NCBI GenBank assembly: GCA_947469885.1
Contig: CANIQT010000008.1
Span: forward strand, 90,580-154,579
Direction: 5' to 3'
Source of the DNA: Bacteroidota bacterium
GTDB taxonomy: Bacteria > Bacteroidota > Bacteroidia > 2-12-FULL-35-15
Length of the DNA: 64,000 bases
The notes under the pieces are model-generated. The model searched no databases. It saw only the letters and a program-made list of their open reading frames with translations, and had not been told where the DNA came from. This document shows, piece by piece, positions 8,156-17,362 of the stretch (position 1 is its first letter; each line of letters starts with the position of its first letter). The translations under genes and the position numbers were made by a program.

Positions 8156-8991
8156 TGAAAGGCTTAATTCAATTTATTAAAAGCAAAACATTTTTAAAAC
8201 ACCTGGTGTCATACATCGTTTGTTTTTTAATTGTTTGCTGGATCATTACATTCTGGTTAAGTTCATACACAAGTCATGGCGAAACTATTAAAGTGCCCGA
8301 TTTTAAGGGTATTAAATTGAAAGACCTTGATAATTATGTGATAGATAAAAAAGTACGTTATCTGGTTATTGATTCGCTTTACGACACCAAAGCCCCAGCA
8401 GGTACAGTGGTGAAGCAAGAACCACTGTCGCAGGAAGAAGTGAAAGATGGAAGAATTATTTATCTATATGTTAATTCAGTAAAACCGCCATCTGTTGTAA
8501 TGCCTAAATTAATTGACCGTTCGTTGCGCCAAGCACAAGCAATGTTGACTACCTATGGGTTGAAATTGGGAAATGTAAGATTTGTTCCTGATCAGTGTGC
8601 CAATTGTGTGCTCGACCAATTGGTGAAAGGTAAAAGAATTGCAGCGGGAGAGCCTATACCAAAAGGAACAGTCGTGAGTTTGGTGGTTGGAAAAGGATTG
8701 AGCGATGAAGAAGTAGGAATACCATGTCTTTACGGATTATCAAGAAAAGATGCACTTGCTCGCCTGGCAGACGAATCGCTGAGTGTGGGTTTAATAAAAT
8801 ACGATGAAAAGAAAGATACCCTTCACGCAAAAGTTTACAGACAATCCCCTTCGTGCGGTAAAGAAAAAACGTTAAAAATGGGAACATCCATTGATTTATA
8901 TCTTACAACTGATAAAAATAAAATACCTTTGATACCTTCTGATTCAACAACTGATAAACCAACTGATGATGATAAAAACTTTGATCAATAA
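8155..8991 (+). CDS. PASTA-domain membrane protein
   Basis: The 278-residue protein has an N-terminal cytoplasmic tail, one membrane anchor (about residues 17-36) and three extracytoplasmic PASTA repeats. They begin near IKVPDFKGIKLKDL, VVMPKLIDRSLRQAQ and VGIPCLYGLSRKDAL, each ending in a hydrophobic strand such as VSLVVGKG. PASTA domains are known to bind peptidoglycan fragments or beta-lactams. Stand-alone versions without a kinase domain, as here, occur in Bacteroidota near D-Ala-D-Ala ligase and RluD genes. The GTG at 8155 is the only plausible start before the anchor. The 3' end overlaps the next gene by 26 nt. It has an Asp/Thr-rich tail. A role in cell-wall sensing is inference. Confidence 0.85.
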   Translation: MKGLIQFIKSKTFLKHLVSYIVCFLIVCWIITFWLSSYTSHGETIKVPDFKGIKLKDLDNYVIDKKVRYLVIDSLYDTKAPAGTVVKQEPLSQEEVKDGRIIYLYVNSVKPPSVVMPKLIDRSLRQAQAMLTTYGLKLGNVRFVPDQCANCVLDQLVKGKRIAAGEPIPKGTVVSLVVGKGLSDEEVGIPCLYGLSRKDALARLADESLSVGLIKYDEKKDTLHAKVYRQSPSCGKEKTLKMGTSIDLYLTTDKNKIPLIPSDSTTDKPTDDDKNFDQ

Positions 8992-11026
8992 AAAAAACAT
9001 AGTAGCTGTTTTTGTATTGCTTTCCAACTTTGTGTTTTCGCAAGGGCTTATAGAAGTGCCGCTGCACGGTAACCAAGTGCTGATTGATAAATGGGAGGAT
9101 GTTAAAAATAGCAAGGCTTATTTTTTTACGCCTTCCATTGGTGATACAATAGGAATTCCATTAAACGGTTTGTTGGATGATTTCTCTTATCAAAGCCCTT
9201 TTCCGGATACTTTATTGTGGATGAACTGCAATGTATTTGTTAATCGTAATTATCCTGTGGCACCACCTACTATTGGTGTTGCTACCTTTGATGGAATAAA
9301 TAAATACGGTTATCCGTATGATTTCCTAGTGGGACAAACATCTTCGTTACCGGCAGATACACTTACTTCCAAACGAATACGCTTAGATACTATTCATCCA
9401 GCTATTACAGATTCTATTTATTTGAGTTTTTATTACCAGCCGCAAGGAAGAGGGAATAGTCCTGAGCCACATGATTCGCTGGTACTTGAATTTAAAGAAA
9501 AGAGATTGGATTCTATTTTTCTTCATACCCCGATTGACACTATTTATTCCACAGAAGAAATCCCTGATACAACCGCTGGTTCAACTTTAATATTAACCAT
9601 AGTTCACGATTCAACAGTATATAATGATTCCACTTATTATTTTTTAAAAGAAGTTTGGAGACATATCTGGTCACACAAAGGAGAGCAAACTCCGGCAGAT
9701 AGTAGTTGGAAATTGGTAATGATACCCATAACTGATACCGCATTTTTAAAACCCGGTTTTCAGTTCCGCTTTTATAATTATGCCACCATCAGTGGCAATG
9801 GAGACCAATGGAGTATTGATAATGTCTACCTGGGTTATAATCAACGAAATTGGGATGATACTATAATTAATGAAAATGCATTGGTTTACGACCCGCCTTC
9901 TATGATCAAACCATATTCCTCAATGCCCTGGAGGCATTATAATCCTACATTTATGAAAGATTCAATAATTGTTTTGATAAGAAATAACAATAACGCACAA
10001 AAAGGGTTGGATTATTCTCACAACATTTATGATTACAACCATGTCCTTGTTAATAATTTCATCGGAAATGATCCAATTAACCCGTATTCAATAGTTGGTT
10101 ATTATAGATACAGAGTAACACCGCTTTATTCCATACCATTATTAAGTGGTCCTGGTAATTATTCATTCGAAGCAATTATTAGTACTACACCTGATTTCAA
10201 TAGAAGAAACGATACAGTGGAACATTTTCAAACGTTCTCCAATTATTTTGCTTACGATGACGGTACAGCCGAATCGGCATTTGCAATGAATGCAACTCAA
10301 ATTGGAGAAATTGCAGAACAATTTACTACCACTGTTCCCGATACCTTGCGGGCATTGGATATTTATTTTAATCCATTGTGGCACGATGCAAGTTTATATG
10401 AAGGCTCGATGAATATTAAAGTATGGGCTGACGCAGGTGGTTATCCTGGAGCATTAATATTTTCGGATACTGCTCGTACACCTTGGTACAACCAACAGGA
10501 ATATGCTCCGGACCATTTCAAACGTTATTTTATTACACCTCAATACATCACTCCTCAAACTATTTATGTTGGGTTTTTGCAAAACACCAGTCAGGAATTA
10601 AGTGTGGGGGTGGATAAAAACACCAACTCTCAATACAAAATATTTTATACCACCACCGGTACATGGTTCAACTCTCCTTATCCGGGTTCGTTGATGATAC
10701 GCCCTGTTTTTGGTACATATAACGAATGCACAGGTGTAAATAGTCCTCCTTCCAGTTCAACTTCTTTTACTGTTTATCCAAATCCTGCAAGTACTCAATT
10801 GTATTTGAATTATACTTCAACCTCTTCGAATAATAAAATTTCTTATTCTGTTATTGATGTTTACGGAAGAATTGTTTTAGAAAATAAATTACCAACTTCA
10901 AATCAACAATCAACAATCAACAGTCAACAATTAGTTGATATTTCAGTACTTTCGGAAGGTATTTATTTTGTGAGGCTGAATGACGGATCAACTATTTCCA
11001 CCACAAAATTTATTAAAAAAAAATAA
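8966..11026 (+). CDS. T9SS type A cargo protein of unknown function
   Basis: This 686-residue secreted protein has a signal peptide (IVAVFVLLSNFVFSQ) and a C-terminal T9SS sorting domain of about 85 residues. The domain begins FTVYPNPAS and ends with the GIYFVRL-KFIKKK pattern. The middle is beta-rich, with a segment (QPQGRGNSPEPHDSLVLEFK and WSIDNVYLGY) resembling MAM/jelly-roll-like modules found in Bacteroidota surface proteins. The ATG at 8966 lies inside the PASTA gene, so translation is probably coupled; 8969 is an alternative start. Within the sorting domain, residues around NQQSTINSQQ are encoded by AATCAAC heptamer repeats (10901-10932). The protein is expected to be exported across the outer membrane and surface-attached or released. 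The specific role is unknown. Confidence 0.8.
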   Translation: MMIKTLINKKNIVAVFVLLSNFVFSQGLIEVPLHGNQVLIDKWEDVKNSKAYFFTPSIGDTIGIPLNGLLDDFSYQSPFPDTLLWMNCNVFVNRNYPVAPPTIGVATFDGINKYGYPYDFLVGQTSSLPADTLTSKRIRLDTIHPAITDSIYLSFYYQPQGRGNSPEPHDSLVLEFKEKRLDSIFLHTPIDTIYSTEEIPDTTAGSTLILTIVHDSTVYNDSTYYFLKEVWRHIWSHKGEQTPADSSWKLVMIPITDTAFLKPGFQFRFYNYATISGNGDQWSIDNVYLGYNQRNWDDTIINENALVYDPPSMIKPYSSMPWRHYNPTFMKDSIIVLIRNNNNAQKGLDYSHNIYDYNHVLVNNFIGNDPINPYSIVGYYRYRVTPLYSIPLLSGPGNYSFEAIISTTPDFNRRNDTVEHFQTFSNYFAYDDGTAESAFAMNATQIGEIAEQFTTTVPDTLRALDIYFNPLWHDASLYEGSMNIKVWADAGGYPGALIFSDTARTPWYNQQEYAPDHFKRYFITPQYITPQTIYVGFLQNTSQELSVGVDKNTNSQYKIFYTTTGTWFNSPYPGSLMIRPVFGTYNECTGVNSPPSSSTSFTVYPNPASTQLYLNYTSTSSNNKISYSVIDVYGRIVLENKLPTSNQQSTINSQQLVDISVLSEGIYFVRLNDGSTISTTKFIKKK
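10901..10932. repeat. AATCAAC heptamer repeat inside a T9SS domain
   Basis: Four consecutive 7-mers (AATCAAC three times, then AGTCAAC) run in frame through the loop between two strands of the sorting domain. The same word occurs at 14151-14187 and, reversed, in uvrD at 54413-54451. Confidence 0.75.
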
Positions 11027-11044
11027 TACCTGAATGGTTAAAGG

Positions 11045-12154
11045 ATGAATGAAGAGGAAAATGAGCACGAGGAGCAGGAAGACGGGGAATTATTTGAACA
11101 CATTAGAGTTGTAGTTGACCCGGGTCAATCGCTTTTGCGAATTGATAAATTTCTCATCAACCACACCAAAAATGCAACCCGCTCAAAGGTGCAGCAGTCC
11201 ATCGAAAACGGGAATGTACTGGTAAACGACAAACAAATAAAATCGAATTACAAGGTAAAACCTCACGATATAATTACTGTTGTTTTTGCTCATCCTCCGA
11301 GAATATTAGAGCTTATTCCTGAAAATATTCCGATCAACATTGTATATGAGGATGATGATTTGGTGATTGTAAATAAACAAGCCGGCATTGTGGTTCATCC
11401 AGGATACGGCAATTATACAGGCACTTTGGTGAATGCGCTGGTGTATCATTTTCAGAATCTTCCAAGTCAAGTTCCAAGTTCCAAGTCCCAAGTCCCAAGT
11501 TCCGAGAATCAAGAATCAAGAATCAAGAGTCAGGAACCTAGTCTCCGTCCAGGCTTGGTGCATCGGTTGGATAAAAATACAACGGGCATTATGGTGATTG
11601 CTAAATCAGAAATTGCGATGGTGAAATTAGCGAAAGATTTTTTTGACAGAAACATGGACCGTAAATATGTGGCATTGGTTTGGGGAGATTTTCAAGAAGA
11701 GGAAGGAACAGTGACAGGCAATGTGGGCAGGCATTTGAGAGACCGCAAAAAAATGGCCGTGTTTCCGGTGGACAGCGAATTTGGTAAACATGCAGTGACA
11801 CATTATAAAGTGCTGGAACGTTTTGGTTATGTTACCTCAATTGAATGTAAATTAGAAACAGGGCGTACTCATCAGATTAGAGCGCACATGCAGCACATCG
11901 GGCATTCTTTATTTAATGATGATACTTATGGAGGTGATAGAATATTGAAAGGAACTACCTTCGCAAAGTACCGTCAGTTTGTAGAAAATTGTTTTACTCT
12001 TTTGCCACGTCACGCGCTTCATGCCAAATCATTGGGTTTTACACATCCCGGAACTGGGAAATATATTCACTTCGATTCGGAATTGCCGGAGGATATGCAG
12101 ACGGTGATTACCAAGTGGCGGGGGTATGCTACCAGTAATTCGCTGGAGGAATAA
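11045..12154 (+). CDS. rluD: RluD-family 23S rRNA pseudouridine synthase
   Basis: The 369-residue protein has an N-terminal S4 RNA-binding domain (about 28-90: LRIDKFLINH...GNVLVNDK) and the RluA-type catalytic domain. The catalytic Asp176 lies in HRLDKNTTG, followed by GIMVIAKS, RKYVALVWG, TGRTHQIRAHMQHIGH and LHAKSLGFTHP. It should convert uridines in helix 69 of 23S rRNA to pseudouridine. Odd feature: residues about 139-166, between YHFQNLP and RPGLVHR, are an extra Ser/Gln-rich loop encoded by tandem heptamers. Without them the spacing matches the family. The gene follows the T9SS protein by 18 nt and probably belongs to the PASTA-containing operon. The family is firm; RluD rather than another RluA paralogue is likely from the S4 domain and context. 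Confidence 0.9.
   Translation: MNEEENEHEEQEDGELFEHIRVVVDPGQSLLRIDKFLINHTKNATRSKVQQSIENGNVLVNDKQIKSNYKVKPHDIITVVFAHPPRILELIPENIPINIVYEDDDLVIVNKQAGIVVHPGYGNYTGTLVNALVYHFQNLPSQVPSSKSQVPSSENQESRIKSQEPSLRPGLVHRLDKNTTGIMVIAKSEIAMVKLAKDFFDRNMDRKYVALVWGDFQEEEGTVTGNVGRHLRDRKKMAVFPVDSEFGKHAVTHYKVLERFGYVTSIECKLETGRTHQIRAHMQHIGHSLFNDDTYGGDRILKGTTFAKYRQFVENCFTLLPRHALHAKSLGFTHPGTGKYIHFDSELPEDMQTVITKWRGYATSNSLEE
11461..11536. repeat. Heptamer tandem repeats inside rluD
   Basis: AAGTTCC/AAGTCCC units (five in a row) are followed by AGAATCA/AGAGTCA units (four in a row), all with 7-nt period and within the open reading frame. They encode the loop SQVPSSKSQVPSSENQES and following residues. Confidence 0.85.
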
Positions 12155-12273
12155 TTTTGTAAACTGTCTTCTTTTTGTTTTAAGTTAATTCTACATTAAC
12201 AAAGTATTTCCACGTTAACTTATTTTAATCCTTCTCTTAACTCTTTGGTAACCGAATATTAATAATCGCGTTA

Positions 12274-12303
12274 TTGAAACAAAACATTGTTTATAGACTT
12301 TTG
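12274..12303 (+). promoter_or_regulatory. Likely promoter of the surface-protein locus
   Basis: TTG at 12274-12276 and GACTTTTG at 12296-12303 (one mismatch to TAnnTTTG) are 19 nt apart. They precede the ATG at 12331 by about 28 nt and follow a 120-nt AT-rich gap after rluD. Confidence 0.5.
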
Positions 12304-12330
12304 TTGCAGTTAAAAATAGCTGTTTTCTGA

Positions 12331-13101
12331 ATGAAAGTTTTATCCCAAATTATAGTAATTAGTCTTGTTTTAAGCGGTATTTCGCTGCGTGCCCAGATGA
12401 AGAAAGAAATTACCGAAGCCGATAAATCGGGACTGGAAGGTATTATAATAGAGAAGTATTATATAAATGATGGAAGTGATGCGCTAGATACTACCGGTGG
12501 TGCGCTACCGAATGGGGCAGTTACTTACAGAATTTACGTGGACATGAAACCTGAGTATAAACTACAGGCAGTTTACGGTGTTCCCAATCACGACTTATAT
12601 ATAAAGACGAGCACACGATTTTTTAACAATACAAAATGGGGCGATATTTCGGGAGATAAAATAGATGATAAAAAAATTGGTAACAGTACTGCAGCATTTG
12701 ATTCGTGGATAACCATTGGTGCTGCCACTGATGAGCACAATGGTGTTTTGAAAACAGAGGATACAGATGGTTCTATAATAAAGTGTGTTTCACTTGCCAA
12801 GGCAGATGGAATGATTGCCACAAAAATAAAACCTATTACCTTTTTTGGTTTCGACCTTGGCTTTTTTAATAATCCCACTGCTGCTTCATCGTTTACCGGA
12901 AATAACGGTTCGTGGGCAGTGTTTGGAAATATGAAAGGAGCAACCAATGAAAATAAAGTATTGATTGCACAGCTTACTACTGATGGTACACTTTCGTTTC
13001 AACTGAATTTGCAAATGGGAACACCAACAGGAGGCATATTAAATTATGTTGCAAAAAATCCTCAGGAAAATGAAATACAAAATAGTTCATTGGTTCATTA
13101 G
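12331..13101 (+). CDS. Secreted protein, copy A of the YY-DA-DSW module family
   Basis: The 256-residue protein is a signal peptide (MKVLSQIIVISLVLSGISLRA) plus one copy of a module shared with the genes at 13177, 17363 and 23271. Shared landmarks are GLEGIIIEKYYIND-SDA, TYRIYVDMKPEYK, YGVPNHDLYI, FFNN, AFDSWITIGA, GVLKTEDTDG, ADGMI, NKVLIAQLTTDG and FQLNLQMG-PTGG. It ends right after the module (NPQENEIQNSSLVH) with no T9SS domain, unlike the two copies at 13177 and 17363. The last codons and stop lie in CATTAG/CATTGG heptamer-like repeats (13086-13108), so the sorting domain may have been lost. It is the first gene after the 12274 promoter. I do not recognise the module and give no function. 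Confidence 0.75.
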   Translation: MKVLSQIIVISLVLSGISLRAQMKKEITEADKSGLEGIIIEKYYINDGSDALDTTGGALPNGAVTYRIYVDMKPEYKLQAVYGVPNHDLYIKTSTRFFNNTKWGDISGDKIDDKKIGNSTAAFDSWITIGAATDEHNGVLKTEDTDGSIIKCVSLAKADGMIATKIKPITFFGFDLGFFNNPTAASSFTGNNGSWAVFGNMKGATNENKVLIAQLTTDGTLSFQLNLQMGTPTGGILNYVAKNPQENEIQNSSLVH

Positions 13102-13176
13102 TCATTAGAAAATGGGTATTATTATAGAAATAGCAATTAAACAATTTATCAATTTAACAATTTAACAATTTAAAAC

Positions 13177-14274
13177 ATGAAAAAAATTACAATGAAAAAA
13201 TTAATGGTTGGCTTCGGGCTTACTTTACTTAGCGGTTTGGCAACTGCACAAAACGGATTGGAAAATATAATTGTAGAGACGTATTACATTGCTGATGCGA
13301 GTGATGCTGCTTTCAGTACTAATAATGGTTTTGGTACATTGCCGGTTAATTCCAAAACTTACAGAGTATTTGTGGACATGTTGCCGGGTTATAGATTTGA
13401 AGCAGCTTATGGCGATGTAGGAAAGGCGTTGTCAATAACTACTTCTACTACCTTCTTTAATAATGAAGACCGTGGTGCCATTACACCAAACGGAATAAAT
13501 ACACAATACCTGAACGATAATTCGGTTGCTTTAGATTCATGGTTGTCGGTAGGGGCAGCTGGGAACGGACACATCGGTGTATTAAAATCGGAAGACAACG
13601 GAGTTTCTAATGTGGTGATGCCAAACTCTAATTGTTTGCAAAATACAAATGCTAATATTGGAATACTTTTAACCCAACAAGATGGTATGATTGACGGTAC
13701 GCCTGAAGCAGTTACCTTTGTTGGAATTCCCCAATCACCCGACCTTGACCCGTTTAATGCTACCAGTCAGTTAGGAAGTTCCTTAACCACTACAAATGGT
13801 TCTATTGCTTCGCTTAATGGTTCTTATGGTGACTCCGCAGGAACCAACAGAGTATTGATTGGTCAGTTTACTACCGATGGAGATTTTTGTTTCTCGCTGA
13901 ACATACAAATTGGATTGCCTAACGGAAGTGCGTTATACGAACAATATGTTTCTGCCAATGCAACAGGGAATGAAATTTATAAACCTTTTCTTAATTATTG
14001 CAGCAATTTGGTAAGTGTAAATAACCAGGCAACTGAGCCTGTTTCGTCAGTAACTGTGTATCCTAATCCTGCAACTGATATTGTTACTATTGATATTCAT
14101 TCGACTTCTCAAAATAATAGTTATAAATTAATAGATGTGGTTGGGAATGTAATTCAACAATCAACAATTACCAATCAAAAATCAACCATTGATATTTCTT
14201 CGTTAGCAAAAGGAATTTATTTTATGGAGATAAAAATAGATGGAGAAAAATCAACTAAAAAAATAATTAAGTAG
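13177..14274 (+). CDS. T9SS cargo protein, copy B of the YY-DA-DSW module family
   Basis: The 365-residue protein has a signal peptide (KLMVGFGLTLLSGLATAQ), the shared module at about residues 25-275, and a T9SS type A sorting domain (VTVYPNPATDIVTIDI to GIYFMEIK). Landmarks match copy D closely: FFNNEDRGAITPNG, DNSVALDSW, GVLKSEDNG, QQDGMIDGTPEAVTFVGI, NRVLIGQFTTDG and NATGNEI. A second in-frame ATG sits 5 codons downstream (MKKLMV) and could be the true start. The sorting domain contains CAATCAA heptamers (14151-14187). It precedes the TonB receptor by 32 nt, so the two may be co-transcribed and could act together in binding something at the cell surface. This is an inference from order only. 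Confidence 0.8.
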   Translation: MKKITMKKLMVGFGLTLLSGLATAQNGLENIIVETYYIADASDAAFSTNNGFGTLPVNSKTYRVFVDMLPGYRFEAAYGDVGKALSITTSTTFFNNEDRGAITPNGINTQYLNDNSVALDSWLSVGAAGNGHIGVLKSEDNGVSNVVMPNSNCLQNTNANIGILLTQQDGMIDGTPEAVTFVGIPQSPDLDPFNATSQLGSSLTTTNGSIASLNGSYGDSAGTNRVLIGQFTTDGDFCFSLNIQIGLPNGSALYEQYVSANATGNEIYKPFLNYCSNLVSVNNQATEPVSSVTVYPNPATDIVTIDIHSTSQNNSYKLIDVVGNVIQQSTITNQKSTIDISSLAKGIYFMEIKIDGEKSTKKIIK

Positions 14275-14306
14275 TCGTTGAGCATTAGTCATTGGGCATT
14301 GGTTGT

Positions 14307-17300
14307 ATGAAAAAACTTTATTTATTTATTCTTATTTTTTTTACATGTTATAATTCCTTTGCTCAAGGAACGTTGAGAGGCAAGGTGAGTGATAAGAACG
14401 GTGAGACACTGATTGGTGTTACTGTTTCTTTAAAATCAACACCAACCGTAGGAACTGTTACTGATTTTGATGGTAACTATTCATTGAAAATAAAAGATTC
14501 TATCCCTCAGATTGTAGTAATTTCATATATCAGCTACACAACTATTGAGCTTGAAATTCACCCTATAAATAATGAGGTGATATTGAAAGATTTTGTGATG
14601 GAAGAAGCATCGGCAAAAGCTTTAGATGTAGTGGAAGTAGTAACAAAAGCTACGAAAGACAAGTCGTATTACATGGAGCGCATAAAGCAAAATTCGTCCA
14701 CCACTATTGATTATATTTCTTCGGAAACAATGAAGAAAACAGGAGACGCCAATGTGGTGGCTGCTGTGGCACGTGTAGCGGGTGTTTCCACCAATGGTGG
14801 TTTTATTACCGTTCGGGGTATTGGAGACAGGTATGTAAAAACAACGGTTAATGGAAACCGGATTCCTACCCTTGACCCGTTTACCAATAATATTAAATTG
14901 GATATGTTTCCTGCCAGTTTGGTGGATAATGTAATTATTACCAAAACAGCAAGTCCCGATTTACCAGGCGACTTTGCCGGTGCTTATATCTCAGTTGAAA
15001 CAAAAGACTATCCCGAAAAACTTTCAGTAAACATTGAAAGCACTGTTGGTTATAATTCAAAAACAACAGGTAAAGACGTTATTACTTCCGAAAGAAGTAG
15101 TACCGATTGGTTGGGGTATGATAATAGTTATAGGGAATATGACCATACTCAATTTCACACCGCCACACCCGACCCTTCACAATATCAGGAAATGGTTGCA
15201 CTTGGGTTAGGAGATTATTACAAGAGCCTTGGCGTAACCGGTTGGCAGGAGGGAAGTAGCGAAGGGATTTTGTATTTTAAACTGGGATTGGTGCAACTTG
15301 GTTTGTTAGCCCCCGCCTTGATTAACGACCCTAATGCTGTAAATGCTGCCACTACAGCCTACGATAACGGCAGCTATCATTCAACAGCATTCGACATCGT
15401 AAATGCTGATGCCGCAGCTACCGGTAAATCCATGCCTAACAACTGGAATACTACCAAGCGTAAGGCACCGCTTAATTTCAGCCAGAGTTTTACGGTGGGC
15501 GACCAGTTAAATTTATTTGGTAAACCCTTTGGATTTATTGCAGGTTTCAGATATGGAAGTACCACACAATCCGATCCTGCTTCATTAAGAGAAGAACAAA
15601 AATCAGGAACAGGTATTACAGATACTCATTTGGATAGGGAAGCAAGCGATGAAACAAATGGATGGAGCGCGTTGGTTAATTTAGCCTATAAATTAAACCC
15701 AAACAACACCGTTGGATTTATGTTTATGCCAAACCTTACTGGGGTTAATAAAGTAAGGAAAGGGTATGATGACTTTAATGCGATAACCACCATTTCGCAA
15801 TTTTATGAAGCAAGGAAACAAATGATTTACCAGTTCAAATCAGAGCATTATATTCCAAAAACAAAAACAAAAGTTGAGCTAAACGCCTCTTATACTAAGG
15901 GAAACAGCAATGCCCCTGACTTTAAATATTTGCAGTATGCAAGCAACCCTGCCACCAATATATATATTCTGGACCCAAGCAGTAAATCTATTGACCGCTA
16001 TTACCGTTACCTTTCGGATAATCTTTTTGATGCACATGGTAGTGTTGAAATACCCATTGGCGAAAAGCCAGGGTTAACCCGCAAGTTGAAATTTGGAGGA
16101 GCTTATCAGGATGAAAAAACAAAGAACGACCAATACCATTATTATCTTGGTAAAGATGGATTTCATGCCCCACCACTCGTAAACGATGACCTTAATTCTT
16201 ACCTCAGCTTAGACCAGTTTGGTATATCGCATGGAACAGATAATGGTGTACCATATAGTACGCTTAATTTTTACTACAACCTTTTCGATTCGCCTGCTGA
16301 CCATTCGTTTGGTCACGGTAAAATAGGTGGAGCATTTGTGATGGCTGATTATACAATTGTTTCCCGCATACGTTTATCGGGCGGGTTAAGAATGGAAACT
16401 ACCGACATGTTTACTGATATTAATAAATTTGATTCGATGGGATTGGCAAATGATGACCCTCGCAGGTTTTATCAAGCAGGGGAATTACCAGGCACCGCTG
16501 GAAGAATAAACCAGACTAACTTTTTGCCAAGTGCTACACTTATTTACAAATTAATAAATAAAGAAGAAAGCCCAACCAATATTCGCTTAGGTTATAGTCA
16601 AACCTTGGCTCGCCCCAGTTTAAGAGAGATTTCGAATATTACCAATTTTGATAATGAGTTGCAATTGAATGTTACCGGAAATCCTAATCTTAAAATGGTA
16701 GAAATAAAAAACTATGATTTCAGAATTGAATCCTATTTCAAGAACAAGGATAACATTTCTGTAAGTGTATTTTATAAAGATTTCAAAAATCATATTGAAT
16801 TAATAAGAGGAGAACGATATACTTGGAGGAATGTGGATGTTGCAAATGTAAAAGGAATTGAAGTGGAAGGAAAAAAGAAAATTATCAAAGGACTTGACTT
16901 CATTGCCAATGTAACACTTGCACAGTCGTACACCGAATATGTACGAACAAGAGATGAAGTGGTGGGTAATACTGTTATTACCTATAACCTGGATACAGTG
17001 AAACGCACCATGTTTGGGCAGGCACCTTATGTAATTAACGGAATTTTATCTTACACTTCCGATTCCCTAGGATTGATTGCCACACTAAGTTATAACTTGC
17101 AAGGTACGAGAGTTGTTATTGGTTCTGCCAGCCCGTTTCTTGGAGACGTGTATGAATTTCCGCGCCATCAATTAGACTTTAAGGTAACAAAGAAATTTAA
17201 TAAGGTGGCGAAAAACTGGAGCGTAAGTCTAACTGTAAAAGATATTTTGAATCAGGCAGTAACACGAAAGGTGTATTACAATGATTCATTCGACATTACC

Positions 17301-17357
17301 CATGATAATTATCGTTGGGGTACCAGTTTTTTGCTGGCTATACAATATAAATTATAA
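14307..17357 (+). CDS. TonB-dependent outer-membrane receptor
   Basis: The protein is about 1016 residues from the ATG at 14307 (MKKLYLFILIFFTCYNSFAQ signal). The frame is open to a TTG at 14292 that adds only five residues. A carboxypeptidase-regulatory-like beta-sandwich (GTLRGKVSDKNGETLIGVTV to ISYTTIELEI) is followed by a plug domain (VVAAVARVAGVSTNGGFITVRG, DRYVKTTVNG, LPGDFAGAYISVETKDYP) and a long beta-barrel that ends in an aromatic strand (WGTSFLLAIQYKL). Such receptors import ligands across the outer membrane using TonB energy. No SusD partner is present; instead it sits among four secreted module proteins, which may supply ligand or surface partners. The ligand is not predictable. 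Family identification is firm. Confidence 0.92.
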   Translation: MKKLYLFILIFFTCYNSFAQGTLRGKVSDKNGETLIGVTVSLKSTPTVGTVTDFDGNYSLKIKDSIPQIVVISYISYTTIELEIHPINNEVILKDFVMEEASAKALDVVEVVTKATKDKSYYMERIKQNSSTTIDYISSETMKKTGDANVVAAVARVAGVSTNGGFITVRGIGDRYVKTTVNGNRIPTLDPFTNNIKLDMFPASLVDNVIITKTASPDLPGDFAGAYISVETKDYPEKLSVNIESTVGYNSKTTGKDVITSERSSTDWLGYDNSYREYDHTQFHTATPDPSQYQEMVALGLGDYYKSLGVTGWQEGSSEGILYFKLGLVQLGLLAPALINDPNAVNAATTAYDNGSYHSTAFDIVNADAAATGKSMPNNWNTTKRKAPLNFSQSFTVGDQLNLFGKPFGFIAGFRYGSTTQSDPASLREEQKSGTGITDTHLDREASDETNGWSALVNLAYKLNPNNTVGFMFMPNLTGVNKVRKGYDDFNAITTISQFYEARKQMIYQFKSEHYIPKTKTKVELNASYTKGNSNAPDFKYLQYASNPATNIYILDPSSKSIDRYYRYLSDNLFDAHGSVEIPIGEKPGLTRKLKFGGAYQDEKTKNDQYHYYLGKDGFHAPPLVNDDLNSYLSLDQFGISHGTDNGVPYSTLNFYYNLFDSPADHSFGHGKIGGAFVMADYTIVSRIRLSGGLRMETTDMFTDINKFDSMGLANDDPRRFYQAGELPGTAGRINQTNFLPSATLIYKLINKEESPTNIRLGYSQTLARPSLREISNITNFDNELQLNVTGNPNLKMVEIKNYDFRIESYFKNKDNISVSVFYKDFKNHIELIRGERYTWRNVDVANVKGIEVEGKKKIIKGLDFIANVTLAQSYTEYVRTRDEVVGNTVITYNLDTVKRTMFGQAPYVINGILSYTSDSLGLIATLSYNLQGTRVVIGSASPFLGDVYEFPRHQLDFKVTKKFNKVAKNWSVSLTVKDILNQAVTRKVYYNDSFDITHDNYRWGTSFLLAIQYKL

Positions 17358-17362
17358 ATATA

